NCBI GenBank assembly: GCA_016789265.1
Contig: JAEUQK010000025.1
Coordinates: 124,001-188,000 of the forward strand
Reading direction: 5' to 3'
From: Blastocatellia bacterium
GTDB taxonomy: Bacteria; Acidobacteriota; Blastocatellia; Pyrinomonadales; Pyrinomonadaceae
DNA: 64,000 bases
Position numbers and translations under genes: made by a program. Below, one piece after another: positions 1 through 8,757 of the stretch; positions within the stretch are counted from its first letter, which is position 1; the number at the start of each line of letters is the position of its first letter. The notes beneath the pieces were generated by a model. It worked only from the letters and a program-made list of their open reading frames with translations. It was not told the origin of the DNA and searched no databases.

Positions 1-2
1 GC

Positions 3-1007
3 ACGGCCGTTTTTGCCCAGGAATCGGAAGAACGAGTGGTCGATGAGGTGGTCGCGCAGGTAAACGACGGCGTTATTACGCTCTCACGTATTAAGCGCGA
101 AATGAAATCGATCGTGGATTCTGAGGTCCAGCAAGGCAAAAACCGAGAAGAAGCCCAGAAAATGGTGAATGAAAAACAGGGCGAACTCATAGCAAATCTG
201 ATCAATGAGGAACTCCTCGTTCAGCGAGCCAAGGAATTGGGTCTGGACTCCGAGATCGAGGCGAGCATCAACCAGCGATTCTTGCAGATAATGAAGGACA
301 ACAACGTAAAGTCGCTTGAGGCCCTTTACGAGCAGATGCGTCGCGAGAACGTGGATCCGCAGGAGATCCGTGAGATGTGGCGGAAACAAGCCGTTCGGGA
401 CCGGGTCCTGCAAAGAGAAGTTCAATCAAAGGTATATTGGGGCGCTGAAAGCAAGAAGCTGAGAGAATACTTTGAGAAAAATAAGGCAAAGTTTACTAAA
501 CCCGAGACGATCTCGATCAGTGAGCTATTCCTTGGATTTGCGGGCCGCGATGAGGCTGCTGTCCGTGAAAAGGCAAAGGCCCTTGTAGCACAGATCCGCG
601 GCGGAGGTAATTGGGATCAGTTGGTCAAGGAGAATTCGGATCCCGGGGTTGTCACCCAAGGCGCGGGAAAGCTTGATAAATTGAAAGTGTCGGAACTGGT
701 CGATACTATCCGAGTACCTCTAAAGGAAGTTAAGACCGGAGGGGTCACCGAACCGATCGAAGTGAAAGACCTCGGCATGATCATTTTGAAGGTAGATTCA
801 AGGGAAGCTGCAAGCAGCGAGTCGTTCTTTGACGAATCGGCAGTCAGGAATGCGATTCTTCAGGAAGAATTTCCCGCGGCCTCGAAGAAGTTTTTTGCGG
901 AACTCCGTGAAACAGCTTACATAAAGATCAACGACACCTATCGCCCGCTCGTGGCGCCGATCCTCTTTGCGGACGAACGTAAGGAAAAAACGGTTTCGAA
1001 ACAGTAA
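3..1007 (+). CDS. SurA-like periplasmic peptidyl-prolyl isomerase (5' end outside window)
   Basis: The reading frame is open to the left edge. The first visible residues (TAVFAQ) look like the end of a signal peptide, so the true start lies upstream. The N-terminal ~150 residues are helical and charged, like the SurA chaperone domain. Residues starting around PETISISELF form a parvulin/PpiC-type rotamase domain with the usual spacing up to a conserved LGMIILKV strand. SurA-type proteins assist folding of outer-membrane proteins in the periplasm by cis-trans isomerisation of prolyl bonds. There is one parvulin domain, as in PrsA or the shorter SurA relatives, not two as in E. coli SurA. The gene ends 28 bases before a strong terminator. 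Confidence 0.8.
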   Translation, partial: TAVFAQESEERVVDEVVAQVNDGVITLSRIKREMKSIVDSEVQQGKNREEAQKMVNEKQGELIANLINEELLVQRAKELGLDSEIEASINQRFLQIMKDNNVKSLEALYEQMRRENVDPQEIREMWRKQAVRDRVLQREVQSKVYWGAESKKLREYFEKNKAKFTKPETISISELFLGFAGRDEAAVREKAKALVAQIRGGGNWDQLVKENSDPGVVTQGAGKLDKLKVSELVDTIRVPLKEVKTGGVTEPIEVKDLGMIILKVDSREAASSESFFDESAVRNAILQEEFPAASKKFFAELRETAYIKINDTYRPLVAPILFADERKEKTVSKQ

Positions 1008-1034
1008 CAATGGGTTTCTAAAACCAGTAGTTTC

Positions 1035-1075
1035 GGGAAATGGAAGATAAACGTCCATTTCCCTTTCTTTATTTT
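1035..1075 (+). terminator. Rho-independent terminator after the PPIase gene
   Basis: A perfect 9-bp stem, GGGAAATGG (1035-1043) with CCATTTCCC (1055-1063), an 11-base loop and a T-rich tail to 1075. The next start codon follows only 5 bases later. The tail contains TATTTT at 1070-1075, placed where a -10 box for a leaderless message would lie. Confidence 0.85.
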
Positions 1076-1080
1076 AGTAA

Positions 1081-1350
1081 ATGAGATTGGATGTTTTTTT
1101 GAAAATAAGTCGGATCATCAGCAGACGTTCACTCGCGCAGGAATTTTGCGACGCTGGGCTGGTCAGTCTGAACGGCTCCGCGGCAAGATCCTCAAAAGAA
1201 GTGAGAGTTGGAGACGAGATAGCGATCAAAAGACGTGACCGCATATCAAGATTCTTGGTGATCGCGGTTCCAGACAAAAAACAAATATCAAAGGAAGAGT
1301 CCGCTGCATTATTCAGAGTGATCGCAGAGGAAGCGATCGGTGAGATCTAA
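1081..1350 (+). CDS. S4-domain RNA-binding protein (Hsp15/RqcP-like)
   Basis: This is an 89-residue protein made almost entirely of one S4 RNA-binding fold: MRLDVFLKISRIISRRSLAQ, then the loop LVSLNGSAARSSKEVRVGD. Short stand-alone S4 proteins of this type (Hsp15, YabO/RqcP) bind 23S rRNA or the tRNA on stalled 50S subunits. I cannot tell which role applies here. The ATG is 5 bases after the T-tract of the upstream terminator and has no Shine-Dalgarno sequence, so translation may be leaderless. The last codons overlap the end of the convergent gene on the other strand by 4 bases. Confidence 0.75.
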   Translation: MRLDVFLKISRIISRRSLAQEFCDAGLVSLNGSAARSSKEVRVGDEIAIKRRDRISRFLVIAVPDKKQISKEESAALFRVIAEEAIGEI

Positions 1351-1850
1351 CCAAGTATTTCTTTTATAGCCTTTTCGAATATTTCCAATCTCCGCTTAGC
1401 TCGTTTCACATCGGGATGCCCATCCGCATAACTTTGCTGCAGGCGCCACAGATCCACCTCCGCTTCTACCTTTCTTACCATCAGTTTCCCAAGCGCAAGT
1501 GTTAACGAGTCGGCTTTTTCCGGCGTGACCTTGAAAAGACGGTCCGACTCCTTGTTCAACAGTAGAATTCCCTGGCGAAGTTCCTTGACCTTTGGAAATT
1601 CGTCCGTGTATTCGAGGACCAACGATTCGACTTCGGCTTCCATCTCTGTCCGGCGAAGCAGTATCTCGGCGAAAGCAGGCGAGGATCGGACATTCTCCGC
1701 TGGGCCCGCGGTTGGCGACGGGGACGCTTGCGGAACCACAGCCTTTCCTTTTTGGGCGAGTGCGACGCCGAAGAAGAGGGACAAAGAAATAAATGTAGAT
1801 AAAATGATATTCCGCATTCCTTGATTTCTTAAAGCCGTTCTGTCGTTCAC
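1347..1850 (-). CDS. Secreted coiled-coil protein of unknown function
   Basis: A 167-residue protein with a signal peptide (hydrophobic core ILSTFISLSLFFGVALA), a Pro/Ala/Ser-rich linker, then a charged helical region likely to form a coiled coil. Phrases such as YTDEFPKVKELRQGI and YADGHPDVKRAKRRL resemble the periplasmic stalk repeats of Wzz/GumC chain-length proteins (YxxxHPxVxxLxxxI), but the membrane anchors of that family are absent. The GTG start overlaps the stop of the upstream gene (GTGA), suggesting translational coupling; an ATG at 1817 would give a more typical signal peptide. It is the last gene of the dusB operon. Confidence 0.6.
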   Translation of the reverse strand: MNDRTALRNQGMRNIILSTFISLSLFFGVALAQKGKAVVPQASPSPTAGPAENVRSSPAFAEILLRRTEMEAEVESLVLEYTDEFPKVKELRQGILLLNKESDRLFKVTPEKADSLTLALGKLMVRKVEAEVDLWRLQQSYADGHPDVKRAKRRLEIFEKAIKEILG

Positions 1851-2686
1851 TTATTTTCGATCTCAAAAGTGGCAGCATCAAGCTGCTGATCATAATAAAA
1901 ATCAGATAATTTTAACGAGTATGAAAACTCGCGTCGGTTTCCGCCGTAAACACTCGCAAGGCGAAGTGTGTATGATCTCGGCAAGGTTACTCCGTTCTCT
2001 GTTTTGAAGTCTCTGAAATCTTCAGATAGTTCCTCAATAGTTTCATTTTGCTTTGCTGAAAGCTCCGGGGTCGGGCCCATTTGCGCTGAGATGACGCGCC
2101 GATATTCGGTTCGAAGGTGCTGCCCGGTCTCTACATCGAAGAACAACCGAATGCTGATACCTGAGCCGGCCTTAGAAGAATAAGAAACGATGTAGGCTTG
2201 TCGGCCATCTATTTCTTTTGTCCCCTGAACTGACATTGACCCCTTCTTTTCATCAGGATAGTGAAATGTCCAACCGGTCGAAAGGACGCCGCCAAACAGC
2301 CCTTCTTTCACGATCTCCTCGTTTTTTACGAGATACGTTCCCAAAGCAGACCTGACGCCGGGGGTGATATAGGGAACCGTAAGCTTTTTCCCATCGAAGC
2401 TGATCCGGTCAACGGGATAATTATCCAAAGGAAATGTCATCGCTATCGCGAGTTTCTTTCCGTCAGAGACCACGGCAGATTTACCGGTCCATGGCCGCTG
2501 ATGATTGTTCCCTTGAACGTAGGTCGACTCACCGAGAGCTGTGATGTTTATTAGCTTCGTTTTGCGGTCCGGGCTCACAATTGAGGCGAGATTCTTTGAA
2601 ACTATCGCGTCGATCGAAACTTTCTGCGAAAATGCAGCCGGCACCATTAAAGTGCAGATACCTATTAATAGGATGGATTTCTTCAT
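1847..2686 (-). CDS. Secreted LolA-like domain protein (paralogue of the next gene)
   Basis: A 279-residue exported protein. I place the start at the ATG at 2686, because the preceding in-frame residues are not signal-like while MKKSILLIGICTLMVPAAFS is. After the signal peptide comes a helix (IDAIVSKNLASIV) and alternating strands with phrases such as YIVSYSSKAGSGISIRLFFD and GQHLRTEYRR. This is the pattern of outer-membrane-lipoprotein-sorting (LolA-like) unclosed barrels. It is clearly paralogous along its length to the gene just upstream: LFGG, IRLFFDVETGQHLRTEYRR versus IRLYFDSETFQHIRTEYRR, and GVTLP. The ligand is unknown; a hydrophobic or lipid ligand is inferred from the fold. Confidence 0.65.
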   Translation of the reverse strand: MKKSILLIGICTLMVPAAFSQKVSIDAIVSKNLASIVSPDRKTKLINITALGESTYVQGNNHQRPWTGKSAVVSDGKKLAIAMTFPLDNYPVDRISFDGKKLTVPYITPGVRSALGTYLVKNEEIVKEGLFGGVLSTGWTFHYPDEKKGSMSVQGTKEIDGRQAYIVSYSSKAGSGISIRLFFDVETGQHLRTEYRRVISAQMGPTPELSAKQNETIEELSEDFRDFKTENGVTLPRSYTLRLASVYGGNRREFSYSLKLSDFYYDQQLDAATFEIENK

Positions 2687-2751
2687 AAAGACAATTATTC
2701 GAGATCTCAGTTGAGCTGAGACGGCATTGCTGGGCGACAGAAAATGCACGG

Positions 2752-3597
2752 CTAGTTCTGGTCGAATCTAAAGAAATCAGACTGCAGCTTCTGGTTAAGC
2801 CTGTATTCGGCGACCTTGATCCGCCAAATGTTTTCGTTCGACATCGAGCTGCTGTTCGATACGTACCTGACCTGATACGAATACGGCAGGGTTACGCCAT
2901 CGACCTGGCGAAAGTCCGAGAAATCCTCGGTAAGCGTGGCGACCGACGTCCCGCCTTGGTTCTGCTGGCCGAAGATCACACGACCGACCGGAATCTCTCT
3001 CCGGTACTCGGTGCGGATGTGCTGGAAAGTCTCGGAATCAAAATAAAGTCTGATCTTGAATTCGCCAGAGCCGGCCGGTGTCAGATAGTCGAGTACGTAA
3101 GCATTATTGCCTTCCACCTTCTTAGTTCCGGACGCCTTGAGTTTTGACCGGTTCGCTGCCGACACCACTGAATTCCATCGAAGGGCCATAGTTCCGCCAA
3201 ACAATCCATCGCTCAGGATCTTCTCGTGTTCGGAGACGAACGACCCTAGCAGTGAACGCGTACCCGAGGCTATGAACGGGAGATTCGGTTTGCCGTTGAA
3301 AAAGCCGATCTTTTCAAAAGGGTACTCTTTTGAATTGAGGCTGATGATGAAAAGAAGGTTGTCAGGATCAGAAACTACGACAGCCTTTCCGCCGCCTTTT
3401 ACCTGCGGATTGCGAGCTTCGAACTCGCTGAGGCCAAGCGCCATGATGGTCGTCAATTCCGCTCGTTTTTCGGGTTTGCCGATGGACTCGAGATGCCTCG
3501 CCACGATCTCGTCCGTTTTCAGATTCTGGCCCGCAACAGACATTGCACAGATTGCAATGATATTGAACGTCAAGATTCGTAATTTATTTTTCATCAT
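2752..3597 (-). CDS. Secreted LolA-like domain protein
   Basis: About 281 residues with a signal peptide (ILTFNIIAICAMSVAG). It carries the same layout as the downstream paralogue: an N-terminal helix TDEIVARHLESIG, a strand-rich body, IRLYFDSETFQHIRTEYRR and a C-terminal DFSDFRQVDGVTLPYSY. The helix plus 'ES(I/L)G' opening is typical of LolA-like export proteins that begin with a helix capping the barrel. An in-frame GTG at 3603 and tandem ATGs at 3597 and 3594 are all possible starts, and none has a clear ribosome site. It lies 12 bases after dusB in the same operon. Tandem duplication explains the pair. Confidence 0.65.
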   Translation of the reverse strand: MMKNKLRILTFNIIAICAMSVAGQNLKTDEIVARHLESIGKPEKRAELTTIMALGLSEFEARNPQVKGGGKAVVVSDPDNLLFIISLNSKEYPFEKIGFFNGKPNLPFIASGTRSLLGSFVSEHEKILSDGLFGGTMALRWNSVVSAANRSKLKASGTKKVEGNNAYVLDYLTPAGSGEFKIRLYFDSETFQHIRTEYRREIPVGRVIFGQQNQGGTSVATLTEDFSDFRQVDGVTLPYSYQVRYVSNSSSMSNENIWRIKVAEYRLNQKLQSDFFRFDQN

Positions 3598-3609
3598 TGT
3601 CACATTCGG

Positions 3610-4704
3610 TCACGCTGCTGTACCCGCAGCGGGAGTTGAAACCGACCGTTCGATCACGCTCGGAGCATCGCAGGAATCAAATTCAAGGTCTGCGTCGGAT
3701 TCTGTCAGGCCGTCACCAAAAACCTCACGGCGTTCCAGCGTAGCAAAGTAAGTGGTTATATTTTCCAAAATCTCACCGGCCGAATGCGAATGATAGAGCG
3801 TTTGGCGGAATTGCGCACCGCCGACCAATCCCTTTGTGAACTGTCCGGCAAGCTGCTTCATTTTGCCTAATGCGACCAATTCCGGCATTTCTTCGAGACA
3901 CATCTCGAAGAACTCCAGCAAGACTGCCTTTTTCTCATCCAGGTCCGGCTGATACGGAGAGCGTCCCTCCAGAACATCATTAAACTGCCGAAATATCCAT
4001 GGATTTTGCATCGCTCCCCGGCCGATCAATATACCGTCGGTTCCGGATTCCCGCCAGCGTTTCATCCCGTTCTCAATATTGGTGATATCCCCGTTCCCTG
4101 AAACCGGAACCGAAACTGCTTCTTTCACCTGACGGATCAGATCCCAGTTCGCAAGGCCTTTATAACCCTGATCTCGGGTACGGCCGTGCACCTGTATATG
4201 CTCGACGCCGCATTGCTCCGCCATTTTCGCGATATCGACGACATTGATCGTCGATTCGGTGTATCCCGTCCTGAGTTTTAGCGTGAGCGGAATAGTTATC
4301 GATCTCTTGATCTCCTTCAAAATGGTCTCGAGCCGTTCGGGCTCTCGGAGCAAACCCGATCCGCCGCCGTTCTTCACCACCTTCGGAGCAGGGCAGCCGC
4401 AGTTTACATCCAGAATGTCGGCCCCGACCTCTTCGGCCATCTCGGCTCCCATCGCCATCCGCTCTGGCTGCCCGCCAAAGATCTGCACCGCAAATGGCCG
4501 TTCACTCTCGTCAAAACGCATTTGGCGTTTTGATTTAGGGTTGTTTCGTGTCAGGCCTTCTACGGAGATGAATTCAGAAACAACCAATCCTACACCTCCT
4601 CGGCGCTTAATTAACCGCCGGAAAGTGTAATCCGTAACACCCGCCATTGGCGACAGGATCATCGGAGGATCGATCTCAATATTTCTTATCTTGAATGGAA
4701 ACAC
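3610..4704 (-). CDS. dusB: tRNA-dihydrouridine synthase
   Basis: A flavoenzyme that reduces uridine in the tRNA D-loop with NADPH. The TIM-barrel signatures are all visible: PMAGVTDYTFRRL at the N terminus, AVQIFG, the catalytic-cysteine loop DVNCGCPAPK, LKLRTGY, HIQVHGRTRDQGYKG, VSGNGDI and GILIGRGAMQNPWIF. The order and length fit the DusB branch. About 30 extra C-terminal residues (Asp/Ser/Ala-rich) extend beyond the family core. The start is a GTG preceded by AGGTAAAAG. In many bacteria dusB sits with fis; here it sits with envelope genes. Confidence 0.93.
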   Translation of the reverse strand: MFPFKIRNIEIDPPMILSPMAGVTDYTFRRLIKRRGGVGLVVSEFISVEGLTRNNPKSKRQMRFDESERPFAVQIFGGQPERMAMGAEMAEEVGADILDVNCGCPAPKVVKNGGGSGLLREPERLETILKEIKRSITIPLTLKLRTGYTESTINVVDIAKMAEQCGVEHIQVHGRTRDQGYKGLANWDLIRQVKEAVSVPVSGNGDITNIENGMKRWRESGTDGILIGRGAMQNPWIFRQFNDVLEGRSPYQPDLDEKKAVLLEFFEMCLEEMPELVALGKMKQLAGQFTKGLVGGAQFRQTLYHSHSAGEILENITTYFATLERREVFGDGLTESDADLEFDSCDAPSVIERSVSTPAAGTAA

Positions 4705-4713
4705 TAACTTCTT

Positions 4714-4932
4714 TTACCTCTTTCTATTTTTGATCACGAAAATCAGGCCGACCAAAAACATCAGGAACGAAACCACCAGAACAAGTCCGCCGCCGATAAC
4801 ACCAAATATCGGGCCTTCATCCCACGCAACGCGTCCATCAGTCACGACAGGCAAAGCAACCGAGACGCCGGTGGCCGCCAAACCCAAGAGCAGGCCCAGG
4901 ATCCCGAGTATGAGCACGATCTTCCATAGCAT
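4714..4932 (-). CDS. Small two-helix membrane protein
   Basis: A 72-residue protein with two hydrophobic helices (about residues 4-26 and 44-67) joined by an acidic loop, and a basic C-terminal tail IKNRKR that probably stays in the cytoplasm. The ATG is well placed after GAGGTG on the minus strand. It is first in the operon with dusB (9-base gap). I do not recognise a family. Confidence 0.65.
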   Translation of the reverse strand: MLWKIVLILGILGLLLGLAATGVSVALPVVTDGRVAWDEGPIFGVIGGGLVLVVSFLMFLVGLIFVIKNRKR

Positions 4933-5033
4933 AGATTCACCTCACAGAAAATAAGCTGTCCCGATTCCTGTAAACCGTTCAAAATCTTAAACCGCGAAAA
5001 TTTATGATCCTATAAAATTTAACACTATCCCGT

Positions 5034-5063
5034 TTGTTTTTCGACACTGACCGGGACTATAAT
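5034..5063 (+). promoter_or_regulatory. Putative promoter of the TonB-dependent receptor gene
   Basis: TTGTTT at 5034-5039 and a perfect TATAAT at 5058-5063 with an 18-base spacer. It points to the receptor gene and would give a leader of about 140 bases. It sits in the 280-base divergent gap between the dusB operon and the receptor. Confidence 0.45.
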
Positions 5064-5212
5064 CCGTTCAATTTTGGCAAGTTAAATTTTCGTTAAAGTT
5101 AGTTGCGTTAGAAATGACGAAGATCAGGACGCAAACCACCGATCAACTCCAGCGCTCGACCTCACCTCATTCACTGGAATCGATCCCATCAGAACGAGGA
5201 AAACAAAACAAT

Positions 5213-8113
5213 ATGAGACACATTTCGCGGTTCGTATGCTTGTTAATGTTCGTTGCCGCACTGTCAGCCGCAACTGTTGCCCAATCGCAGGCGACCACCG
5301 GACTTATTCAAGGTACGGTTGTCGATCCTAACGGAGCCGTGGTATCCGGCGCTTCCATTAATGTCAAAAACTTAGGCACCGGATTTGAGCGAACGGTGAC
5401 AAGTAACTCTGACGGTTTTTTTACTGCCCCCTTGTTGCCGCTCGGCAAGTACCGCGTAACCACGAGTGCAAGCGGATTCACTAATTCGGTACTCGACAAT
5501 GTCGAGGTGACCATCGGTAACACGCTCTCGCTGAATATTTCAATGAAGATCGGCGGGGCGGCCGAGACTGTCGACGTGTCCGCGGATGCTGAGGCCGTGG
5601 ATACGGCGAGAACAGAGCTGTCAACGCAGATCAATCAAAGATCCGTAGAGAGCCTGCCGATCAATCGCCGTGATTTTTCAAGGTTTGCACTTTTGACGCC
5701 TGGCGTCTCGATCGTTCAGGGCCCGGACGGCGACGAGATCACGATCAATGGCCAAAAGGGAATACAGAACAACGTTTCGATCGATGGAGCCGATGCCAAC
5801 AATCCGTTCTTTGGCGAACAGCGGGGCGGCCAGCGGCCTGCATTTACGATCAGCCTGGAATCGGTCAAGGAATTTCAGGTCGTTCCGGTCGGTGCCTCAG
5901 CTGAATTCGGCCGGTCGTCGGGCGGATTTATCAATGCAGTGACCAAGTCTGGAACGAACACGTTCTCGGGCGCTGCGTTCTTGTTTTTCCGCAACCAAAA
6001 TCTTTCCGGGCAAAACCCTGACGCCGTCGACGCCGGACTCCCGACCGAAGATTTCACCAACTATCAGTTTGGCGGCAACATCGGCGGCCCGATCAAGAAA
6101 GACCGGGCGTTTTTCTTCTTTGCGTTTGAACGCAACGACGGCCAAAGCAGCAAACCAAACTCGATCGACCCCCGATTGGTTTCAATTTTCGCAACCCGAT
6201 TCAGTTCACCAAATGAACAAACTATCATTGACCGATCGAACGACGCAGACGTTCTTCTTGGTAAGGTCGACATCAATATCAACAAGAACAACCTGCTTAC
6301 GCTACGTCACAATTACAGCCGTGCGGAACAGGTTAACGGCACGTTCGATGTTCCTACCTGGGGGGCAAGCGCCAATGGCCGAGAGACGGACAATTCCAAT
6401 TCGTTTATCGGACAACTGGTCACAAATTTTTCGGCGAACCTCTTAAATGAGTTTCGTTTCCAATGGGCTAAAGAAGAGCGTCCGCGGTTCTATGACGGAC
6501 CGGACCTTCCTGATACGACGATCGGCACCTTTGACGGTTCGATCTCTTATCGCTTTGGACGTCCGTTCTTCTTGCCCGTGCCCTCGGATGACGTTCGCGT
6601 TCAGTTCACTGATAACTTCACGATCATCAAGGGCAACCACGCTGTAAAGGTTGGGTTTGATTTCAACCGAACGCGCGTATCGCAGACCTTCATCGGATTT
6701 GCCCGCGGCCGCTACATCTTTGCCGCTCCGACGATCGACGGCGCGATCAATGGTTTCATCGACTACATTAACGGGGTGAGTCCGGCAGCGCTGCAGCTTT
6801 ATCTGCAATTTGCGCCGATCGGCAACCGCACGGTCGAAGAAGCCGGAACTCAGGCATATTCGACGATCGAACCCGGTGTATATGTGCAGGATGCCTGGCA
6901 GGTCCGTCGAAACCTTACGCTGAATCTAGGATTCCGCTGGGAAGGACAATATCAGCCGGACCCGATCAATTCACCGTCGAATACGCGTTACGGCCAGTTC
7001 CTGAGCGATCCGCGTTTTCCGTCTGACGGCACGATACCAGACTTCACGGATGGTTGGTCGCCGCGGCTTGCCCTTTCCTGGTCACCCGGAAGCGACGGCA
7101 AAACGGCTATCCGGCTTGGCGCGGGCATTTACTACGCTCGCATCCCGGGTTTGGTCGTTGCCGGTCCAAGAAATACAGACGGTGCCATTGCGGGAAATAT
7201 CTTCTTTGCAAATTTCCTGTGTACTGGCAATAAAACGGCTCCTGACGGAAACGGTGGCGGCTTGAATGGCTGTCCGGTTTACCCCGGAATCGTGCCGACG
7301 GCCGGCTTTACGCCTTACAATCCAGGGATCGCTGTCTTTGCACGCGACTTCAAAAATCCGCGCACAGTGCAGTATTCTGCGAGCATTGAACGCGAGATCG
7401 CGAAAAACATCTCGTTCCTTGTCGCTTACAACTACGCAAAATCGACTAGGCTTACTCGGTTCGTAAATCGCGGCGACGGACGCTTGTATCCAGGCGGCGT
7501 CTCGCCGTTTGAACGGATAGATGGTTCGGGAATTGGTGAGATCCGTTCGACCGAAAGTTCTGCGCGTTCGCTTTACCAGGGCGTGACATTTACCCTTAAT
7601 AAACGATTCGCAAACCGGTATCAGTTCCAGATCAATTACCTGCTGGCCACAGATAAGTCGGACGACGACAACGAACGCGATCCGTTCACGTTCCGTTATG
7701 TCGATCCACGCGATCTGACGCCGGAGTATGGTTATTCGGATCGCGATCAGCGGCATCGTTTCAATGCGTTTGCAACGTTCCTATTGCCGTATGATATCAA
7801 CGTCTCGCCTATCGTTCAGTATCGTTCGGCTCAGCCGATCTCATTGGTAAACCGCGGCAGTTTCCCAAACATAACGCAGCGAAACACTGAGCGTCTCGAC
7901 AACGAGTTTTTTACGTTGGATGTACGCGTATCAAAGGCGTTCAAATTTGGCGAAAGGATGGAACTCGAGGGCATCTTCGAAGCCTTCAATCTGTTTAACA
8001 ACCGCAATCCGCGAAGCCTCCCACGGCCGCTCACCTTCAACTTTGACGGAACGGTGTCGGCAGGTTTCGGCGAACCTCGTCAGGCACAGCTTGGCGTTAA
8101 ATTCAAGTTCTAG
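5213..8113 (+). CDS. TonB-dependent receptor with N-terminal carboxypeptidase-regulatory domain
   Basis: A 966-residue outer-membrane receptor. The start is set at the ATG at 5213, which follows GAGGA and begins a good signal peptide ending VAQSQA. Residues ~30-115 form an Ig-like carboxypeptidase-regulatory domain (GLIQGTVVDPNGAVVSGA ... GFFTAPLLPLGKYRV). A plug domain follows (SLPINRRDFSRFALLTPGV, VSIDGADANN, SAEFGRSSGGFINAVTKSGTN). The rest is a beta-barrel ending GVKFKF with an aromatic C terminus. This is the OmpA-related/TBDR type expanded in Acidobacteriota. The cargo cannot be deduced. No TonB, ExbB or substrate-processing gene is adjacent. A strong terminator follows. Confidence 0.88.
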   Translation: MRHISRFVCLLMFVAALSAATVAQSQATTGLIQGTVVDPNGAVVSGASINVKNLGTGFERTVTSNSDGFFTAPLLPLGKYRVTTSASGFTNSVLDNVEVTIGNTLSLNISMKIGGAAETVDVSADAEAVDTARTELSTQINQRSVESLPINRRDFSRFALLTPGVSIVQGPDGDEITINGQKGIQNNVSIDGADANNPFFGEQRGGQRPAFTISLESVKEFQVVPVGASAEFGRSSGGFINAVTKSGTNTFSGAAFLFFRNQNLSGQNPDAVDAGLPTEDFTNYQFGGNIGGPIKKDRAFFFFAFERNDGQSSKPNSIDPRLVSIFATRFSSPNEQTIIDRSNDADVLLGKVDININKNNLLTLRHNYSRAEQVNGTFDVPTWGASANGRETDNSNSFIGQLVTNFSANLLNEFRFQWAKEERPRFYDGPDLPDTTIGTFDGSISYRFGRPFFLPVPSDDVRVQFTDNFTIIKGNHAVKVGFDFNRTRVSQTFIGFARGRYIFAAPTIDGAINGFIDYINGVSPAALQLYLQFAPIGNRTVEEAGTQAYSTIEPGVYVQDAWQVRRNLTLNLGFRWEGQYQPDPINSPSNTRYGQFLSDPRFPSDGTIPDFTDGWSPRLALSWSPGSDGKTAIRLGAGIYYARIPGLVVAGPRNTDGAIAGNIFFANFLCTGNKTAPDGNGGGLNGCPVYPGIVPTAGFTPYNPGIAVFARDFKNPRTVQYSASIEREIAKNISFLVAYNYAKSTRLTRFVNRGDGRLYPGGVSPFERIDGSGIGEIRSTESSARSLYQGVTFTLNKRFANRYQFQINYLLATDKSDDDNERDPFTFRYVDPRDLTPEYGYSDRDQRHRFNAFATFLLPYDINVSPIVQYRSAQPISLVNRGSFPNITQRNTERLDNEFFTLDVRVSKAFKFGERMELEGIFEAFNLFNNRNPRSLPRPLTFNFDGTVSAGFGEPRQAQLGVKFKF

Positions 8114-8137
8114 GACTTGAGTCAACCAGGCGCAGAA

Positions 8138-8182
8138 CAGCCCGCGGATCCTCTTCAGGTCTCGCGGGCTGTTTCTTTTTTT
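8138..8182 (+). terminator. Rho-independent terminator of the receptor gene
   Basis: Stem CAGCCCGCG (8138-8146) with CGCGGGCTG (8163-8171), a 16-base loop, and a T-rich tail of eleven bases. It lies 24 bases after the stop codon and just before the convergent DUF4920 gene. Confidence 0.85.
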
Positions 8183-8188
8183 GGAATA

Positions 8189-8725
8189 CTATTTTGTTTT
8201 TATCAACTCAACGCCTGTCGCATCAAAAGCAACTTCTGTGACCGTACCGTCCGCGTTGATCTTATCGAACTTGGCACCATCGTCCTTGATCAGGTGCTCG
8301 ACCTTCTCTTTCGGGAGTATGTTCGTTTTGAAAACTCCCTGGGCCTTTACCTTCATTCCGGCGGCGTTCAGCGGAATGTAGAAAGCATGATCGCCAAATG
8401 TAACGCGAACCGACTTTCCGCCTTCTTTGTCGGCCATTTCCATCCAGCAGCCTTCCTTTTTGCAGGAACGTACGATCACGCCCTCGACCTGAACCGTCTT
8501 TCCGGCAAACTTCTCCGGCGTTGCAAAAACCTTCTCGACCTTTGTCTTTTTCACATTTGAGGCTAATGCCGCGCCGCGTGTGATCTTTTCACCGGCTTTC
8601 AGGTCAACTGGTTTGTTCTGTTCATTTAGGGCTGCCGGCTCGCCTTTGCTGTTCATCTCGCCTTGAGCGAATCCAAAAGCAGTAAACGCTAGTACAAAGA
8701 CAGCGCAAAGTAATATTGATCTCAT
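8189..8725 (-). CDS. DUF4920 family secreted protein
   Basis: A 178-residue exported protein. The ATG at 8725 is preceded by GAGGAAG at good spacing and starts a signal peptide (SILLCAVFVLAFTAFGFAQ). The C-terminal half has the DUF4920 pattern: VQVEGVIVRSCKKEGCWMEM, VRVTFGDHAFYIP and GMKVKAQGVF. This OB-fold-like domain contains a CxxxxCW motif that may bind metal or form a disulfide. Its biochemical role is not established. It is the last gene of a minus-strand run with two amidohydrolases (32-base gap), which hints at a shared periplasmic task but proves none. Confidence 0.75.
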   Translation of the reverse strand: MRSILLCAVFVLAFTAFGFAQGEMNSKGEPAALNEQNKPVDLKAGEKITRGAALASNVKKTKVEKVFATPEKFAGKTVQVEGVIVRSCKKEGCWMEMADKEGGKSVRVTFGDHAFYIPLNAAGMKVKAQGVFKTNILPKEKVEHLIKDDGAKFDKINADGTVTEVAFDATGVELIKTK

Positions 8726-8757
8726 TATTTTTCTTCCTCGATATTCGATATTAACCA

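Noticed and set aside
7082..7756. A 224-codon minus-strand frame inside the TonB-dependent receptor gene
   Set aside because: No homology signs, Arg-rich composition, and complete overlap with a well-supported receptor.
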